From: Nemophila menziesii
Lineage: Eukaryota > Streptophyta > Magnoliopsida > Boraginales > Hydrophyllaceae
Assembly (NCBI GenBank): GCA_029959085.1
Contig: JARWIR010000001.1
Span: forward strand, 68,634,899-68,698,898
DNA: 64,000 bases
Direction: 5' to 3'
Shown: one piece after another, positions 11,671-24,890 of the stretch
Numbering within the stretch: position 1 is the first letter of the stretch
Layout of the letters: the number at the start of each line of letters is the position of its first letter
Program-made: the position numbers and the translations under genes
The notes under the pieces: generated by a model
The model's database searches: none
What the model was told of the DNA's origin: nothing
The model's input: only the letters and a program-made list of their open reading frames with translations

Positions 11671-12494
11671 CGATAATGAAAACAAAATCTGAGGCAATTT
11701 ACTATAGATTTCTTCTCCTTTTTAGTGTGTAATTGTAGGTTTTCTGAGTCACTTCAAGTACCATTTTGGAAGCAATCAAGCAATTGCAACCTTTCTTATA
11801 ATTTAAGAAGTTATTTTACACATTTGAGGTTGTCTAATTAGTAATTTTGTATATTCATGATTTGTAATATGAGACTTTAATTCTATTTTAGGACTATTTT
11901 TCTAAGTGAAGCAGTTATTTTATGAATTTTAATATTTTTTAAATATAATTAGTAGTTTGACTTTAATTTGACCAAAACTAAACCCGACCCAAAACCGATC
12001 CCAACCGCAGCTACCGAAACTGAACAATTGTAGTCTCTTATGGTTGGGTTTAGAATTTTAAGTTATTAAATTTGAACCCTTAGGGTTGAGTTTAGGGTAA
12101 CCGACCCAAGTGAAACCCTAATGTTATATATGAACTAATTTAGATCAAGAAACGACATTGTTTGAAGATTTTTTTTTTTGAAATTTTGGTATATGAATAA
12201 GTTGAGGTATCTATTTTTTTAATATAAAGATATTTATATTATATGATTAAATTTTGATAAAATTATATGGTTTGAACTTTTAAAGTTATCGAATTAGTCC
12301 TACGGTTTCATTTTTAATCTCCCATTCGTCCTCTACCCAAAATGTGTAAGATAAAAATAATGTGGCAAACATTTTAAGGTGAGGGGGGAAGCTTTTTTTT
12401 ATTCTTCTAAGCATAGGTCAGTTATCAAAATGGTCCTTGAAATTTTAGAATTTCCATTACAAATATTTGTCATGTCGCTCTTAATTAACAAAAT

Positions 12495-12625
12495 TTGGAT
12501 AGAGAACTAACAGGGGATGAAAAGAAAAGTTGGAGGAATCATTGGGTAACTTCAAAAATCCAAGAACCATTTAGGGAACTGGCATATGCTTGGAGGAACA
12601 AAAAAGAATTTTTATACAATGAGGT
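12495..12625 (+). pseudogene. Exon-like ORF of unknown gene (copy B)
   Basis: Same as 871-1001, with the reading frame and all recognisable residues kept. It is followed at about 12640 by the beginning of repeat U. Family unknown. Confidence 0.4.
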
Positions 12626-12639
12626 GCCATTAGTTTTCT

Positions 12640-13351
12640 GTTATTGCATATATTTTGTTGAATTTTCATACTATAACTTATTTGAAATAATATACACTTA
12701 GGATTTTTTTTGATATATAAGTAAAATGTGTTTTAGATATTTTAGATATTTGTTTATTAAAAAATTGAATTCCTTAATATTTTTAAGATGTTTATCATTT
12801 ATAGTAGAATAATAATTATGCGAAGAATTTGAATTTAAAATTTAGTAGATTATTAGTTGATTAAATGATTTAACATTTTAATTTTATAACTATATGGTTT
12901 TTCAGATGGATGAACTCGAGTAGTTAAAAGATTCTTAGATACTTTATTTATTGGGACATGATTGAAAGTATTGATTATCATTAATGGTACTAGTTAAATA
13001 TAATATTTTTCATCAAAGTTAGATACACTTATGTTACAAGTTTGATTGGTGATAAAATAATAAACATCATCCATGAGCACATATAACATTTTGAGATCTT
13101 TTGAGCCATTACAAAATGGCAGTGTCCTGCACAAGTAGCAAATAAAAAAGACTAAAGGAAAAAATATTTTTAGAGGCACTGATACTCGAGTTAAAGCTAA
13201 ATTTGTGATAAAAGACCCTCACACAAGGGAGCTTATAAGAGCAATGCAATAGTATATTTTGTACCATTTTTTATATTATAGTGAAAACTTTTTAATCCAC
13301 GGAAAAAGATCGTTACTAACACATATATTTTTAAATATTCATAGTGTGATT

Positions 13352-13409
<58 letters not shown>

Positions 13410-14255
13410 CACACATGTTGTTCAAGCTATGCTTTCTTCATGGTGAAGTTACACAGTGCTCGACAAGTAGCGTTTGAAGACATTTAATTTTATATCTTGA
13501 CTATTTTGATGACTAATGACTTTTCATCCGAATTTTTTAACTGTGGCGTATTCTATTTCTCGAACCAAACGAAAAGGAAACAAAAGATGAAACATAAATC
13601 ATGGATCAACTAAGCGTCTCAGGGACTTTCTTAAAGAGGAACCTCATGTAAATACTATGAAATATGGTTTGATCCTATTCATGGGGATTCCATAACTGTT
13701 CCATTCCAAAAATAGAAAGTTCGACACCAGAAAATTATCTATCAAATATGAATTCATCGTCATTGTTAACGAATTCACCACTCATACTTCAAAGAAAGTA
13801 TTTGTCACAAAAATTTCAGGTTTATTAATATGATCAATTTGTAAGACGTTAAGACCATTTTGTCCCTCCACAAGAATAAATTTAGCAGGTGAGCTAGATA
13901 TTTGTCTCACCCGAAATGACATGTTAACGTTCTAATAATAATGTTAGTATTAAGAATCATATACTAAAATAGTTGAATAAACAACCTAATAATACTCTTA
14001 AGGATAGAAAATTGCACCTAAACCATATTGTTCTTTATTTACAAAAAAAGAAGATTAACTTAAAGAAAAAAAGAAAACAATGCTTCAAATATTTAACAAA
14101 ATAAACGTTAATTATTTATGAAAAAATTAATATAAGTGATTAACATACTGCCCACATTTTCCTACAGTTAGATGATAAAAGTGTGAAAACACCTAGAGGG
14201 TGATGAAAATATTATTGTTTGCATCGATAATTTTTACTTTCATGTTGATGTTGTA
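12640..14255. repeat. Repeat U, copy 1
   Basis: Non-coding local repeat, best matched by 32990-34440. Landmarks are GATGAACTCGAGTAGTTA (12908), ATGAGCACATATA (13073) and ATTTGATCAATATGATCAA-type phrases near 13830. The LINE insertion ends it at about 14255. A (TA)n run lies at 13354-13412. Confidence 0.85.
13354..13412. repeat. (TA)n microsatellite
   Basis: Nearly pure alternating TA with one G interruption, inside repeat U copy 1. Other U copies have a shorter TA run at the same place (for example 33788-33822). Confidence 0.95.
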
Positions 14256-14261
14256 TTATCT

Positions 14262-16245
14262 ATATTTTTTTTGCTGATGATTCAGTTTTATTTGGAGAAA
14301 CTTAATATGATACATGATACACTGGCCACCTTTTGTAACAAAGCAGGTCAGACTATAAATACGGATAAGACTCTCATAGATTTCTCAAAAAATGTTCCCC
14401 AAGTAGTCCAGCTGGAGTTGGCGGAAAAGAGTGGTTTTTGTCTTAGTGAATCGCTTAGAACATACTTGGGAGCGTCTATTCAATCAGGGCGTCTACCCAA
14501 AGGCTTCTACAAGAGGATCGTGGAAGAATGAGGAGTAAATAGCGGCGGTGAAAGCGAACATTGTCGTGGTCGAGTCACTTTGGCGCAATAGGTTTTATGT
14601 GCAATACCTACTTATCAAATGCAAGTTATGAAACTTCCGATATATGTGTGTAAAACTGACCGTATTGTCAAAAATTTCATTTGGGGGTCCTTGTGTGATA
14701 AGAGAAAATCTATTGAGTCGCGTGGGAACAATTTGTAAACCAAAATCTGTGAGGGGGTTAGGATAACGCGAAAAATTACAACATCCCACTTCTAGCAAAA
14801 CTTGGATGGAAACTCATGCAAGATCATAAATTGGCGTGGGTTGAGTTACTTAAGAACAAATATTTCAAGGAGGGGTTATTACAAAGGGAAAAAAACTAAT
14901 GACTCTAATGTGTGTAACGCAATTCTTAAAGGAGCTAACTTACTTAAAGAAGGTGTGGCAGAGATGACGGGTGCGGGTGACACTAAATACAAGTGGAAAC
15001 ATGAGGTTTCAGCTGCATTCACTGTAAAATAGGCGTTTAATTGTATTAATAATAGTCCCAGAGATGGAAACTTTAACTGGGAAAAGATTTGGTAGATAAA
15101 ATGTTCATAGAAGGTTTTTTCGTTTTGTGGAGAATTGTGTGGGATCGTCTTCCTACCGCGGAAATCTTGTATAGGAGGGGCCGTATCGTATGTAGAGCAT
15201 GTAATATATGTGGCGAATGGAGCGAATATGTAAGTCACTTATTTGTAAACTGTACAGTAGCAAAGGCCATGTGGCAGGAGCTAGGATTACACCTATCTTC
15301 GATCAACACTGTTCTACAATGCAAAGGAACAGAAGTACTGACCTGGGAGATGCGCCAGGGGCTGCTGTGCAAATTAATAAACTTCCAGGGGCCTGCTACA
15401 AACTTACTTAAATCTGGCGCTGGGATCGATACATAATGTGAATAGCAGCGGTATTGAGGACTTGGAGCTCAGCAGCACAGCTAACTCAAAAGTGCAGAAA
15501 TGGCTGGAGGCGAATATGTCTGTGGAAGTTAGTTATGAAGGCCTGCAATGGCCGATTGTTTTTGCAGCTGCACTATGGATGATTTGGAACAGGCGAAATG
15601 AATTCATATTCAATCACACCCTTCGAACTCCTATATTTGATGGGTAAAGAAAGATATTGTAAGATTGGCCACGGATTTTGTACTCGCGTGAAGGAAGGAG
15701 CAAGACGGCGGGATTATTGTTTCCGCAAAGAACTCGCTAGTGAGATGGGTGAAGTCGCAAGCGTGTCGTAAACTAACTGTGAATGGAAGTTGTGATGTGG
15801 TTAAAAAAAGACAAGATAGGTGGTTATTAAGGGAGGACGATGGGTCATTTTTAGTAGGATTCTCCGGATCTTCTGTGGCTGAGTCTCCTCTTTGCTTGGA
15901 ATTGTTAGCGCTTCGCTGTGGATCGAGATGGATGATTAAACGAGGAGTTCAGGTTATGTGTATCGAGACTGATTTGATGGAGTTTCATGTGCTAGTGAAA
16001 GGGTGATGGTAGCTCCGAGAATTGTTCTTATCACATCGAGCGTGATTGCATGAGGATCTTACGAGAATATACGGATATGAAGTGAATCATATTTATCGGG
16101 AAGCGAATGAATGCGCAGACATGCTGGCAGAAAATGGTGCGAATATGTTAGAGGTACCATGCGAATATGAATGCCCTCTTGAATATTTGTGGGGAAGTAT
16201 AATGGAGACAAGAGTGGGTGCGCATATCATAAGATTGTGTTAGAA
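14262..16245 (+). pseudogene. L1-type LINE remnant (copy B), 5' truncated
   Basis: It begins within the RT catalytic motif, ADDSVLFGE near 14275, so most of RT is absent (5' truncation is usual for LINEs). It continues with NTDKTLIDFSKNV, YLGASIQSGRLPKGF, LAKLGWKLMQDHK, the zf-RVT segment (FFVLWRIVWDRLPTAEI at 15115-15165, CNICGEWSEYVSHLFVNC to 15255), WMIWNRRNEFIF near 15580, and RNase H (NGSCDVV, CLELLALRCG, YREANECADMLA). It is better preserved than copy A but has several stops and frameshifts. The 3' end is about 16245, with no clear poly-A tail. Confidence 0.87.
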
Positions 16246-16930
16246 TCCCCTTGAAGATGTTAGGTAAAAAAGAAATGTAGTAGTAGAACAAATAAAATAG
16301 AAGTTACTTTCCACAATATAAAAAGATATTACGCGTTTCAAAGTCCAACATGACAACGATAGATCCAGAATGTTAAATAATAGATTGAACCTGAAACAAG
16401 TATTAGAAGAAAAATCTCAATCATGAATCAACTCTAGAATTATGTGATAAAAGACATATGGGAAGAACTTTCAGCCATAGGTGAAGTTTATGATCAGTCA
16501 GAAGAGAACTATTAAATTAATCCAAATACACGGTTCTTAAATAGTAGTTATCTTGCTCAAATTATGTTTGGTTGCTAAACTTGTTGAATTATGATGAGTG
16601 GGGTTTGTAGGAGGTTGTAGACTTGCCATTTCCTAACTTTCTGGTGTTACATTGTAGAAGTATTATTAGTTCGTCTTGTGGATATAGGGTGTTGTCATTC
16701 ACTACTTATTTTATTTTAATGTTAATGATAACGAAACTAGTTTAAGATAACCAAAGAAATAGAAACAACTAGTAACCATATCAAAAAAAAGTATCAGAGA
16801 AACAAGTTATCATCAATCCAATGTATATAAGTTGCAAGTTTAAATTCCACAAAATCACCATTTAATCCAACTAACTAAACGCCCATATTTTATCGACAAT
16901 GTTCCAACAACACAATCTTCAGCTTCCTTT
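16246..16930. other. No recognisable gene; duplicated flank
   Basis: Matches 3101-3794. Nothing coding is visible. Confidence 0.5.
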
Positions 16931-18499
16931 TCACATTATCTTGGCATTCGAAAAATCTATATCAGGATGCTGCAAAATATTTCAAATAATCAAATAAAGT
17001 AATAAAACATATAGAAAATAATTAATTATATTTAATAATTTGGAGAAAGAAAAGTGATTTCTCATCGAAGACATAAACTTTTTCACAAGTTCTTCTTTTT
17101 GCATCTCATCATAAGTAGGACGTCCCATTGTCTTCTGCCTCTGGTCAAACTGCACACAAATTTGCTTATGTCATTAAATAAAATTTTAAAAAATAAAAAT
17201 AAAAATTTATCTTAATATACACCATTACAGAAAGGAAAAGGAGTAAATAACTTATTAGGTCCTTTTTTTTAATATTTTTGACAATTCAGTACCTTTGTGT
17301 GTGAGTGTAACCTTTTAGTTCTTAATTTTTTAATTTTATGACAGCGTTTAGTCTTTTTTTATTTCTCTTACAGTATAAGGGTTATTAAATCCACATGTAA
17401 CCATATAATTGATGTGATAAACTACCAAAGTATCCTTATATGTATTTTTTTACTACTACATTGTCACAAAACCAAAAGATAAGGGACTTAAAAAGGTTAC
17501 ATTTACAAATTTTAAAAATTAAGGACTAACATTGTTACAAATATAAAAAATAAGGGACATAAATGTTACTTTTTAAAACTAAGGGACCAAACTGTCAAAA
17601 TATGCAAACAAAGGACCGATGAGTGAAGTAGTATTGAGAAACATATAATTATTTTACGACACTAATTGCACTATAAAACCCTATATTATGAGAAAATTGC
17701 ACTACAGGTCCCTATATTATGCAAAAATTACATCTAAAAGTTCCTATATTATGTAAAAAATGCTTTACACACTCCCCCTCCAACCCAGTTTGGAGCTAAT
17801 TGCATTATAAATCCCTATATTATGAGAAAATTGCACTACATGTCCCTATATTATGCAAAAATTACATCTAAAAGTTCCTATATTATGTAAAAAATGCATT
17901 ACACACTCCCCCTCCAACCCAGTTTGGAGCTAATTGCACTATAAATCCCTAAATTATGAGAAAATTGAACTACAAGTCCCTGTATTATGCAAAAATTACA
18001 CCCTATATTATGTAAAATAACTGCATTACACACACCCCGAACCCAGTCTGGCACTAATTACACTATATATCCGTATATTATGAGAAAATTGCACTACAAG
18101 CCTCCATATTATGCAAAAATTACACTAAAGGTCCCTAAATTATGTAAAAAGAACATTATATTCCCCCTCCCCAATTCAGTTTGGCTCCACCCCAGTTTCT
18201 AACATAAAGGACTAACATTGTCACAAAAATCAAAATACAAGGAACTTAAACATTACATTTGCAAACAGACATGACCAATCTATCAAAACATGCAAACACG
18301 AGGGACCAAAAGAGTAAAGAAAAAGTATCGAAAAACATACCATCATTTTTTTCAACAGTTGATCTAGTTTCTGGGTCTAAATCAAATATCTTGCTAGTTT
18401 CAGGGTCAACATTTTGAGTATCCACTTCAGGTTCACCCTTCACCAAACATTTCCACCAATCTATTTGATCTTGCTGTGTGAGTAGTAGAGACACATGCT
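16931..18499 (-). pseudogene. NudC/BOBBER-like gene remnant, last three exons (copy B)
   Basis: This is the fullest C-terminal part in the window. Exon 18341-18499 begins after TTTGCAG with HVSLLLTQQDQIDWWKCLV and continues KGEPEVDTQNVDPETSK and DLDPETRSTVEK, the end of the CS domain and its conserved NudC tail. Exon 17066-17149 gives FDQRQKTMGRPTYDEMQKEE and LVKKFMSS. Exon 16931-16969 gives HPDIDFSNAKIM and a stop. Sizes and phases match copy A. Two defects are visible: one extra A before the final Met-Met of the first exon, shared with copy A, and a splice donor after LVKKFMSS changed from GTGAG to ATGAG, seen only here. Upstream exons are absent; an LTR fragment follows at 18942. Confidence 0.92.
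17661..18180. repeat. Tandem array in NudC intron, four units (copy B)
   Basis: Counterpart of 4521-5040, with units starting at about 17661, 17795, 17929 and 18053. Unit 2 here is almost a copy of unit 1 (it carries the ATCTAAAAGTTCC phrase), whereas unit 2 of copy A is of another type. Confidence 0.9.
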
Positions 18500-18941
18500 C
18501 TGCAAAATAATTTAAGATTAAACTTCATAAATCTCACAGTTACATATTTATTTTACAAAAAATTACAATATAGGAAGAAAATATCAACCATGTAGTACCT
18601 AAAACTATACCCTTTTGACCTCATTGGTCCTCCAACTTTAAAAGTTATGTGAATGGTCCCTAAACTTACATAGTTAGTCTCTATGTGGTGACCCATAAAC
18701 CCCTATTTTTCAATAAAATAAATTCATAACGGACCAATTTTGCGTTTTTTGTATAATATAGAGACCTTATTGTAATTTTTCATATTATAGGGACCAATAG
18801 TATAATTAAGTCCAAAAAAGTAATACCGGGACCAATTGTATGATTTTTGTACAATATAGGGACCTTAGTGCAATTTACAGGGACGTATAGTGTAATTAAG
18901 TCCAAAAAAAGTCGCCCCTAACAAAAAAACCTGGCTACGCC
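18500..18941. other. NudC intron sequence upstream of the DWWK exon
   Basis: The sequence from 18500 to about 18940 matches intron material at 30530-30960 and 60450-60650 (phrases such as TTGGTCCTCCAACTTTA and AAAAAACCTGGCTA). Similarity stops at about 18941, where LTR-element sequence starts. Confidence 0.7.
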
Positions 18942-20583
18942 CTGCCTACTTCATTCCCCTTGTTTTTAGTTTTGCTTTGTCGGGACGACAAAGGTTTGAG
19001 TTGGGGGTCTTGATGTCTCCCTAAATTTTCTAATTTTATGCCCCTGGGAGACATCATTTTTGGTGTTTATTCTACTATTTAGATAGACTTTTGGTATTAA
19101 AATGCAATAAATCGATTTTCCTCTTTTAATTCTAGTATTTTTTATTTATTAAACTTTTGCGCGTAATATGTTTTGTTTTGAGTGAAAGGTTGTAGGTTTT
19201 GAATACTATCTAGGAGAGGAATCTAAGAATAAAGTCAAATATCGTGTAATGAAGTCAAAGCAAGAAGAAATATCCCAAAAGAATTGATAATTTCAAGCTG
19301 CAAATCTGGAAACTTGCTAAAGATTCCTGATTTCGAGCTATCTAAGAGTAGATTTAGCCTCTGACTTGTGAAGAGAAATTGTTCCCCATTGTGTTACAAA
19401 AATTTAGCAACTGAAATGAGGTCAATCCGAGTTGAAACGAACCGGTTAGAGCTGATTTAGTGAAGGTGGTGCAGCAATTACGGGATTTGGGCTTAATTAG
19501 TGGACTTGGGGTTTTCTATTTTTTATTTAATCCCTATGAAAATCCCTAGTCCGAATTTCACATTATAAATAGGCTTTATACTCTTATTTTTACACACCTT
19601 TCACATATTAGACATACGCTTAAGAGTCGGAACATCAGAGAAGAAGCTAGAGCAAGGAAGAGAAGAAGTAAGAGCTGGAGACTGTCTATATCTCTAATTC
19701 TCAGCCAATTCAACTCCGTAATTAGGTTCTTCTATTTTATTCTGTAAAACATGATGAAGTTATTTATTTCTTAAGTTTTTGTCTTTTCAATTATTATGAG
19801 CTAAACTTAAATAGTGCTTGAGAACGCATAATGGGTTAATCCCAATTTGATTTCATTTCATGTGTTTGTATTTGGGATTTTTATAATTGAAATCAAATTG
19901 GGTAAATTGTATTTTTCATTAATTTTGTTTTCTTTACTATTATTTACATAATTAACCAATCATAGGACTTAGTATCTAGGCTATTTCATAAAGTGGCATA
20001 TGAATCACCTTGACGGGGGGTCTAGGTATAGAACCAATTAATGAATGTAAGATAGAAATTATAGACTTTAAAGAGCTTAATTAATTCTATGGTCAATTGG
20101 GTATAAATAAAATTTAACCACTTGAAGGTGGACTATAATCTCCCTGACGGGCTTTGTAGCACCTAAGAGTAGCTCCTTAGTCCACCCTGACGGGGTAAGG
20201 AGAATTCCGAATCCCGACCATTACATATTTACCGATTTTTCCCTTAAATAATACATGAAATGAATGATAATTAGGTGAAATCTATGCGTCTCTCAAGTAC
20301 TGCCTTTCATACCTTGCGTAAACTACTTTCTTTTCTCGCGTCTAGTTCAATATTTGTATTAATTTAGTAGTTTAATTAATTTTCTTAGTTATAGAAAACC
20401 AAAACAAACAATCTTAAAATCATTTACTTGCTTTCACGTGTAATTAATCACTATTCGATAAGCATTAGAGTCAACCAATCCGTCCCTGAGAACGAATTTG
20501 TTATCACATATATTACTTGGGACAACTGTACACTTGCAGTTGTGGTTCTCTTTTCCTTATTTGCATTTATTTTTAGAACCCGC
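18942..20583 (+). mobile_element. 3' end of an LTR retrotransposon: PPT plus LTR
   Basis: About 55 bp of internal sequence, a polypurine tract (TTGAGTTGGGGGTCT, 18996-19010) and an LTR starting TGATGTCTCC at 19011. The same PPT and LTR start occur, inverted, in the element at 49610-57159, so they are related. The LTR has TATAAATA at about 19565. Its end is placed at CCGCA near 20583, where LINE sequence begins. The rest of the element is missing on the left. Confidence 0.75.
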
Positions 20584-23500
20584 AAAGGACCACCAATGGC
20601 ATTTAAGATCGTCCTGGCAAACGCTTATGATAGAGTCAGATGGGATTTCATTCGGATTCGTTGGAGTCATTGGGTTACCATATGATTGGGCTTCTCTGAT
20701 CCTTTTAGGCATTGAGGAAAATGATATTCGCGTACTATGTAAGGGAGCTCCTTTGGACACTTTCAGGCCTCAATGGGGGATTTGGCAAGGGGATCCAGTA
20801 TCGCCCTATATTTTTTTCTCTTTGCATGGAAAGATTCTTGCATCCAATTCAACAAATGGTAGATGAGGGTTCTTGGAGACCTTTGCGGACTTGTTCAGAG
20901 GGGAGTCCTATATCTCATTTATTTTTTACTGATGATATTATTTAGTTTTATGAGGTTTCTAATTATGATGTTGATCTTTTGCAGGAGTGATTGAATAGAT
21001 TCTATAAGGACACATGCAATCTGTTCGCAAGGTGAAATTGCTCATTTACTTTTCCAAAAATGTGGATGAGGATCTTGGAGTGAGTATTACTGTGCGTAGT
21101 GGTTATTACCGTGGAGAGGGGTTAGGAAAATATCTAGGTGTGCCAATCCATTCAGGACGAAGACCTAGAGGTTTTTTATGGAGAGACGTTGAATAATTAT
21201 AGCATGGTAAGCTTGCGGGTTGGAAGGGGAAATCCTTGTCACTAGCAGAACGGATTACGCTTGCGAAATTAGTGTTGAGTGTGGTTCCGGTTTATGTCAT
21301 GCAGGTAACTCTCAAAATATGTTTGCGATGAAATAGACCACATTATGAGGGATTTTATATATGGGTCCGATGTCTCTCTATTTGTGATACATTAATCTGT
21401 AATTGAGACATCATTTTAGGGTCATTTAGTAATTAATTTCGGGATTTTCCCCCATATTTATGCTTTACACTTTCTTGTCTAGTTTTAGGTGTTTTGATAT
21501 TTTATGAGCTTTTGAGCGTAATTTTGCAGCACTTAGATATATGGAAGCTATTACACCTATGGAAACTGATTTGAAAATAAAAAGTAAAGGAAAAGCCTTA
21601 GTCAAAGGAAAAAAGGATAAGCTTGGATATATATGGAAAGTAAAGAAGCTACCAAAACTTTATATACATCCAATAATTAATTTGCTACAGAAAAACGGTC
21701 TGGAATTAGGAATATATATTTATATAAGCAACTAGATCTTTCAAACGCGGTCGTTTACATATAAAGAACGTCAAAATCCAATTATAAACGAAGGAGATAT
21801 GACATAATCAATATCTGCTAAGATTTATCCCTTCCTACAAGTTAGGAATACAAATTTTGGTAAGATTAGGGATTACTCCTAATTTTGACCAAGGTCCTAT
21901 ATATATCCATTCTTACCTTAAAGAAATCATCCTTGGTCAGTCCTAATCATAAAAAGACCAAGAGGAAGTTTAAATCAAAGAGAAGAGAAGACTAGAAGGA
22001 GTTGGACAACCATTCATGCCTTTCTAGTTCTTCAAATTCGTAATTTATTTTCTTTCTTTTTCTAGTATGAACTAATTCTATTTAGCTTGAGATTAGCCTA
22101 TGGGTATGAACCTTAGACTTGTTTTATATCTATTTTAATTTGACATGTCTTTTATATTTAATTGAATTAGTGTTGTTATCTCAGTTTTTATGTGCTTTGA
22201 CTTATTTCCAACCATAATATTAATCACGTCAGGAATGTCTTAATAGTAGTTAGATGGTCACCCGGAAGGGGTGTCTAATTACTGAAACACCACATAAACG
22301 TCTAGTGTGCGGCAGTGATCCAGAAGGGCTTGCCTAACAAGATAGTCGTTAGGGTTTGAGATTAACCACTGATTATTGCGCAGGGTCCCCTTACCCAAGA
22401 CCCATGGTAATTGTTAGATCGCCACCTAAGTCCACCCGAAGGGGGTTAGGTATAATCCTGGCTATTGCATATCACACAATTCTCCCTCACATAAATAGGT
22501 TAATAAGGCTAGTAGGGATTACTTGCTATATCTCGAGCTAAACTCTCATACTATGTTCTTCTCTTTATTTATTTTCTGTCGTTATTTTATTTAATTGTTT
22601 AGAGTCTGCAAAAACCAACAAATATTTTAGAGTCTTTTATTTCGTGCGTATTATTCTTCTAGCTTACTTATTTGCACTTTATATTGCATAAGTTCTCTCT
22701 AACTTTCGTAGTCTCTGAGAAACAATTTCTACTTATCATTAAAACTTATGTACGATCTGTGATACTTGCACTGCGTAACGTGCTTCTGTTGGAGTTTTAG
22801 TTGCATCTTTATTTATCGTTATTCTATCACGCCATAGCCGACACCAGGGTCTCCGGAAGAAAAAAGAAAGATTAGATGGCTCTCTGGGGATATTGTTTGT
22901 TCCCAAAAGAACAAAGGGGGACTTGGGTTTCAGAAGGCAGGGGTCATGAATCGCGCATTAATGGGGACGTTAGGATGGAAAGTTACGAATATTGAAGCTT
23001 CGCTATGGGTAAGAACGCTTCACCAAAAATATTTCAAAAAGGGTTTGCTTCATTATTAGACTGAACCTCATGATTCACAAGTGCGCCGAGCCATTGCAGA
23101 AGGTATTGTCGTATTTAGACGGGGATCTCAATGGTCGGTTCGGAATGAGACTAGTGTGATATTCTGGTTGGATGATTGGCTAGGAGGGGGGCCGTTGATC
23201 GATTGGATACTTACTCCTATTACTAAGGACATTCGCGTTGATAAGGTTAGTACGTACATAAAAAAGGATGGTCTATGGGACTGGGATAATTTTCAGTTTT
23301 TGTTACCCTTCATAAAGTAGTTGAAATCGTAAACGTTGAAGGATTAATTTATCGGGAACTTGAGGATACTCTTGGATTCATGAACTACATGGAACGTATT
23401 CAGTAATGTCAGCCTTAAGCGACCCCCTGGACAGTGAGGATGATGATGGTTTTGACTGTGAGAAACTCTGGAATATGCGTTGCCCACAAAATATCCGAGT

Positions 23501-24890
23501 GCTCATGTGGAGTGCGGTTCAAGAGAGGATTGCTACAAGGTCAAATCTTGTCAAGAGATGTATAAATGTTACAACTTTATGCCCTTGGTGTGGAGTGGCT
23601 GAAGAATGTGCTTTGCATTTGTTCAAATAGTGTGTATCAGCTAGTGATCTCTGGGAGCGAGTCAGTTCAAAAAAAAGTATGGAATCGTAACCGGGATTAT
23701 GGTATGGAAAACAGCAATGCGGAGTTGGAGGAAACATTGATTGATTATCTTGGGCTGGACCATGATACATAGTCTGGGATCCGCAGAACAGTAGGGGCTG
23801 GAGCGATGACTGATGGTCGAGGAAGAGATGGGGTGAGTAGGGGTCCGATAATTGAGGGTAACCTGCAACAACATGTGGGGAATATTTCTGGGTTTCTAAC
23901 TGAAGGGATCAATTATAGTAATTACAGAAGGTTGAGTGAACAACATGTGTTTGGGAGTTCTACACCAGGGACTACAGAGTGCAATTATAATAATTTTGGT
24001 GAACGACAGCTGGAGCGAAGGTTCACTACATGTGACACTCAGTCGTGAAACCAGGAGCAACAAGGTAATTACATTGCAAGGATCAATGGTTTGGAAGAGC
24101 GGACTAGGAACATCACTTCAATCAACCAAGGAGCACCTGTCAACAGCCGAGACCCACTGAACTGGTGGAGAACTAATATTGCAGCTACATCTTTGTTCGA
24201 AGGACTCACCTGGAATGGTTTTTTTGGGATGTTAATTGGAGTAATTTGGTGGGTGCGAACTTTCCAAATGCGGCGACTTTGATTAGGAAAGCTAAGTAAA
24301 TTGCGGGTGACTACGCGAGAGCATGGAGCACACATACGGGTAAGTTAACTAAGCATAAAGTGCATGTAGAGATGGTTGGATAATCCAAACCTAACATGGG
24401 GCTTAAATTAAATACGGATGGGAGTTGTGTGAAACCCAAGGTAAAGGAGGTGCTGGTAGTGCACTTAGTGACAAAGAGGGGAATTGGGTTCAGGGCTTCG
24501 CCATGGGCTTCCTTGCTCCTTCCCGAATGTTTGCAGAGGCTATAGCAGTTATGAAGGACTCAAAATGGAAATCCGGCTAGAGGTGCGAGAGTTAGAAGTA
24601 GAAACAGATTCACATGTGGTTCCAAAAGGAATCAACCAGGCTGCTGAGGGAGGGGACACATGGAGTTTTTGGTTAGACGAGTATTCGTAAGTTAGTGAAT
24701 GAAAATACTTAATTTGTAATTAGAGGTATATACAGGGAAGTCAATGCCTGTGCTGATTGGTTAACGAGTCTGGGTCTGTGTATATTCTACTTAAACTAAT
24801 CCTCCGGATGGATTATGGAGAACGCTCACCAGAGATATGTGTGCATGGAAAATACCTAGACGAGTTAGTTCACCTGATATTGAGGTGTTA
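20584..24890 (+). pseudogene. Second L1-type LINE remnant, interrupted by a solo LTR
   Basis: ORF2 of a plant L1-type LINE, lacking its endonuclease and RT start. The RT part reads ANAYDRVRWDFI (20610-20655), WQGDPVSPYIFF (20782), LFFTDDIILF-like sequence with FTDD for the usual FADD (20920-20945), YLGVPIHSGRRPRGF (21130) and LAGWKGKSLSLAERITLAKL (21210-21270). After the solo LTR it resumes with RWLSGDIVCSQKNKGGLGF (22880), WLDDWLGG (23168) and the zinc-binding segment CPQNIRVLMWSAVQERIATR to CPWCGVAEECALHLFK (23480-23630). A spacer of about 450 bp follows. RNase H comes last (LNTDGSCVKPKGKGGAG at 24410, VNACADWLTSLG at 24740). There are many frameshifts. The exact 3' end is unclear. Confidence 0.88.
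21368..22846 (+). mobile_element. Solo LTR inside the LINE
   Basis: 1479 bp flanked by a perfect 5-bp target duplication GGGTC (21363-21367 and 22847-22851), with LINE RT sequence continuing on both sides. It starts CGATGTCTCTC (first base probably T originally, as in related LTRs starting TGATGTCTC) and ends CCGACACCA. It shares the GAGACATCATTTTAGG phrase with the other LTRs here. No internal element sequence remains, so it is a recombination product. Confidence 0.92.

Larger units (their letters stand above)
11671..18453. repeat. Segmental duplication, copy B
   Basis: Partner of 1-5310. It keeps 12752-14288, which copy A has lost, including the start of the LINE remnant. Beyond 18453 it continues as an uninterrupted NudC exon, so copy B is the more complete form at this edge. 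Confidence 0.95.

Noticed and set aside
1..18453. The two duplicated segments as LTRs of a giant element
   Set aside because: They carry a LINE and gene exons, start and stop without TG/CA ends, and the DNA between them has no retroelement interior.
16931..18499. A functional NudC gene
   Set aside because: It lacks exons 1-3, has a frameshift before the last codons of exon 4 and a mutated splice donor.
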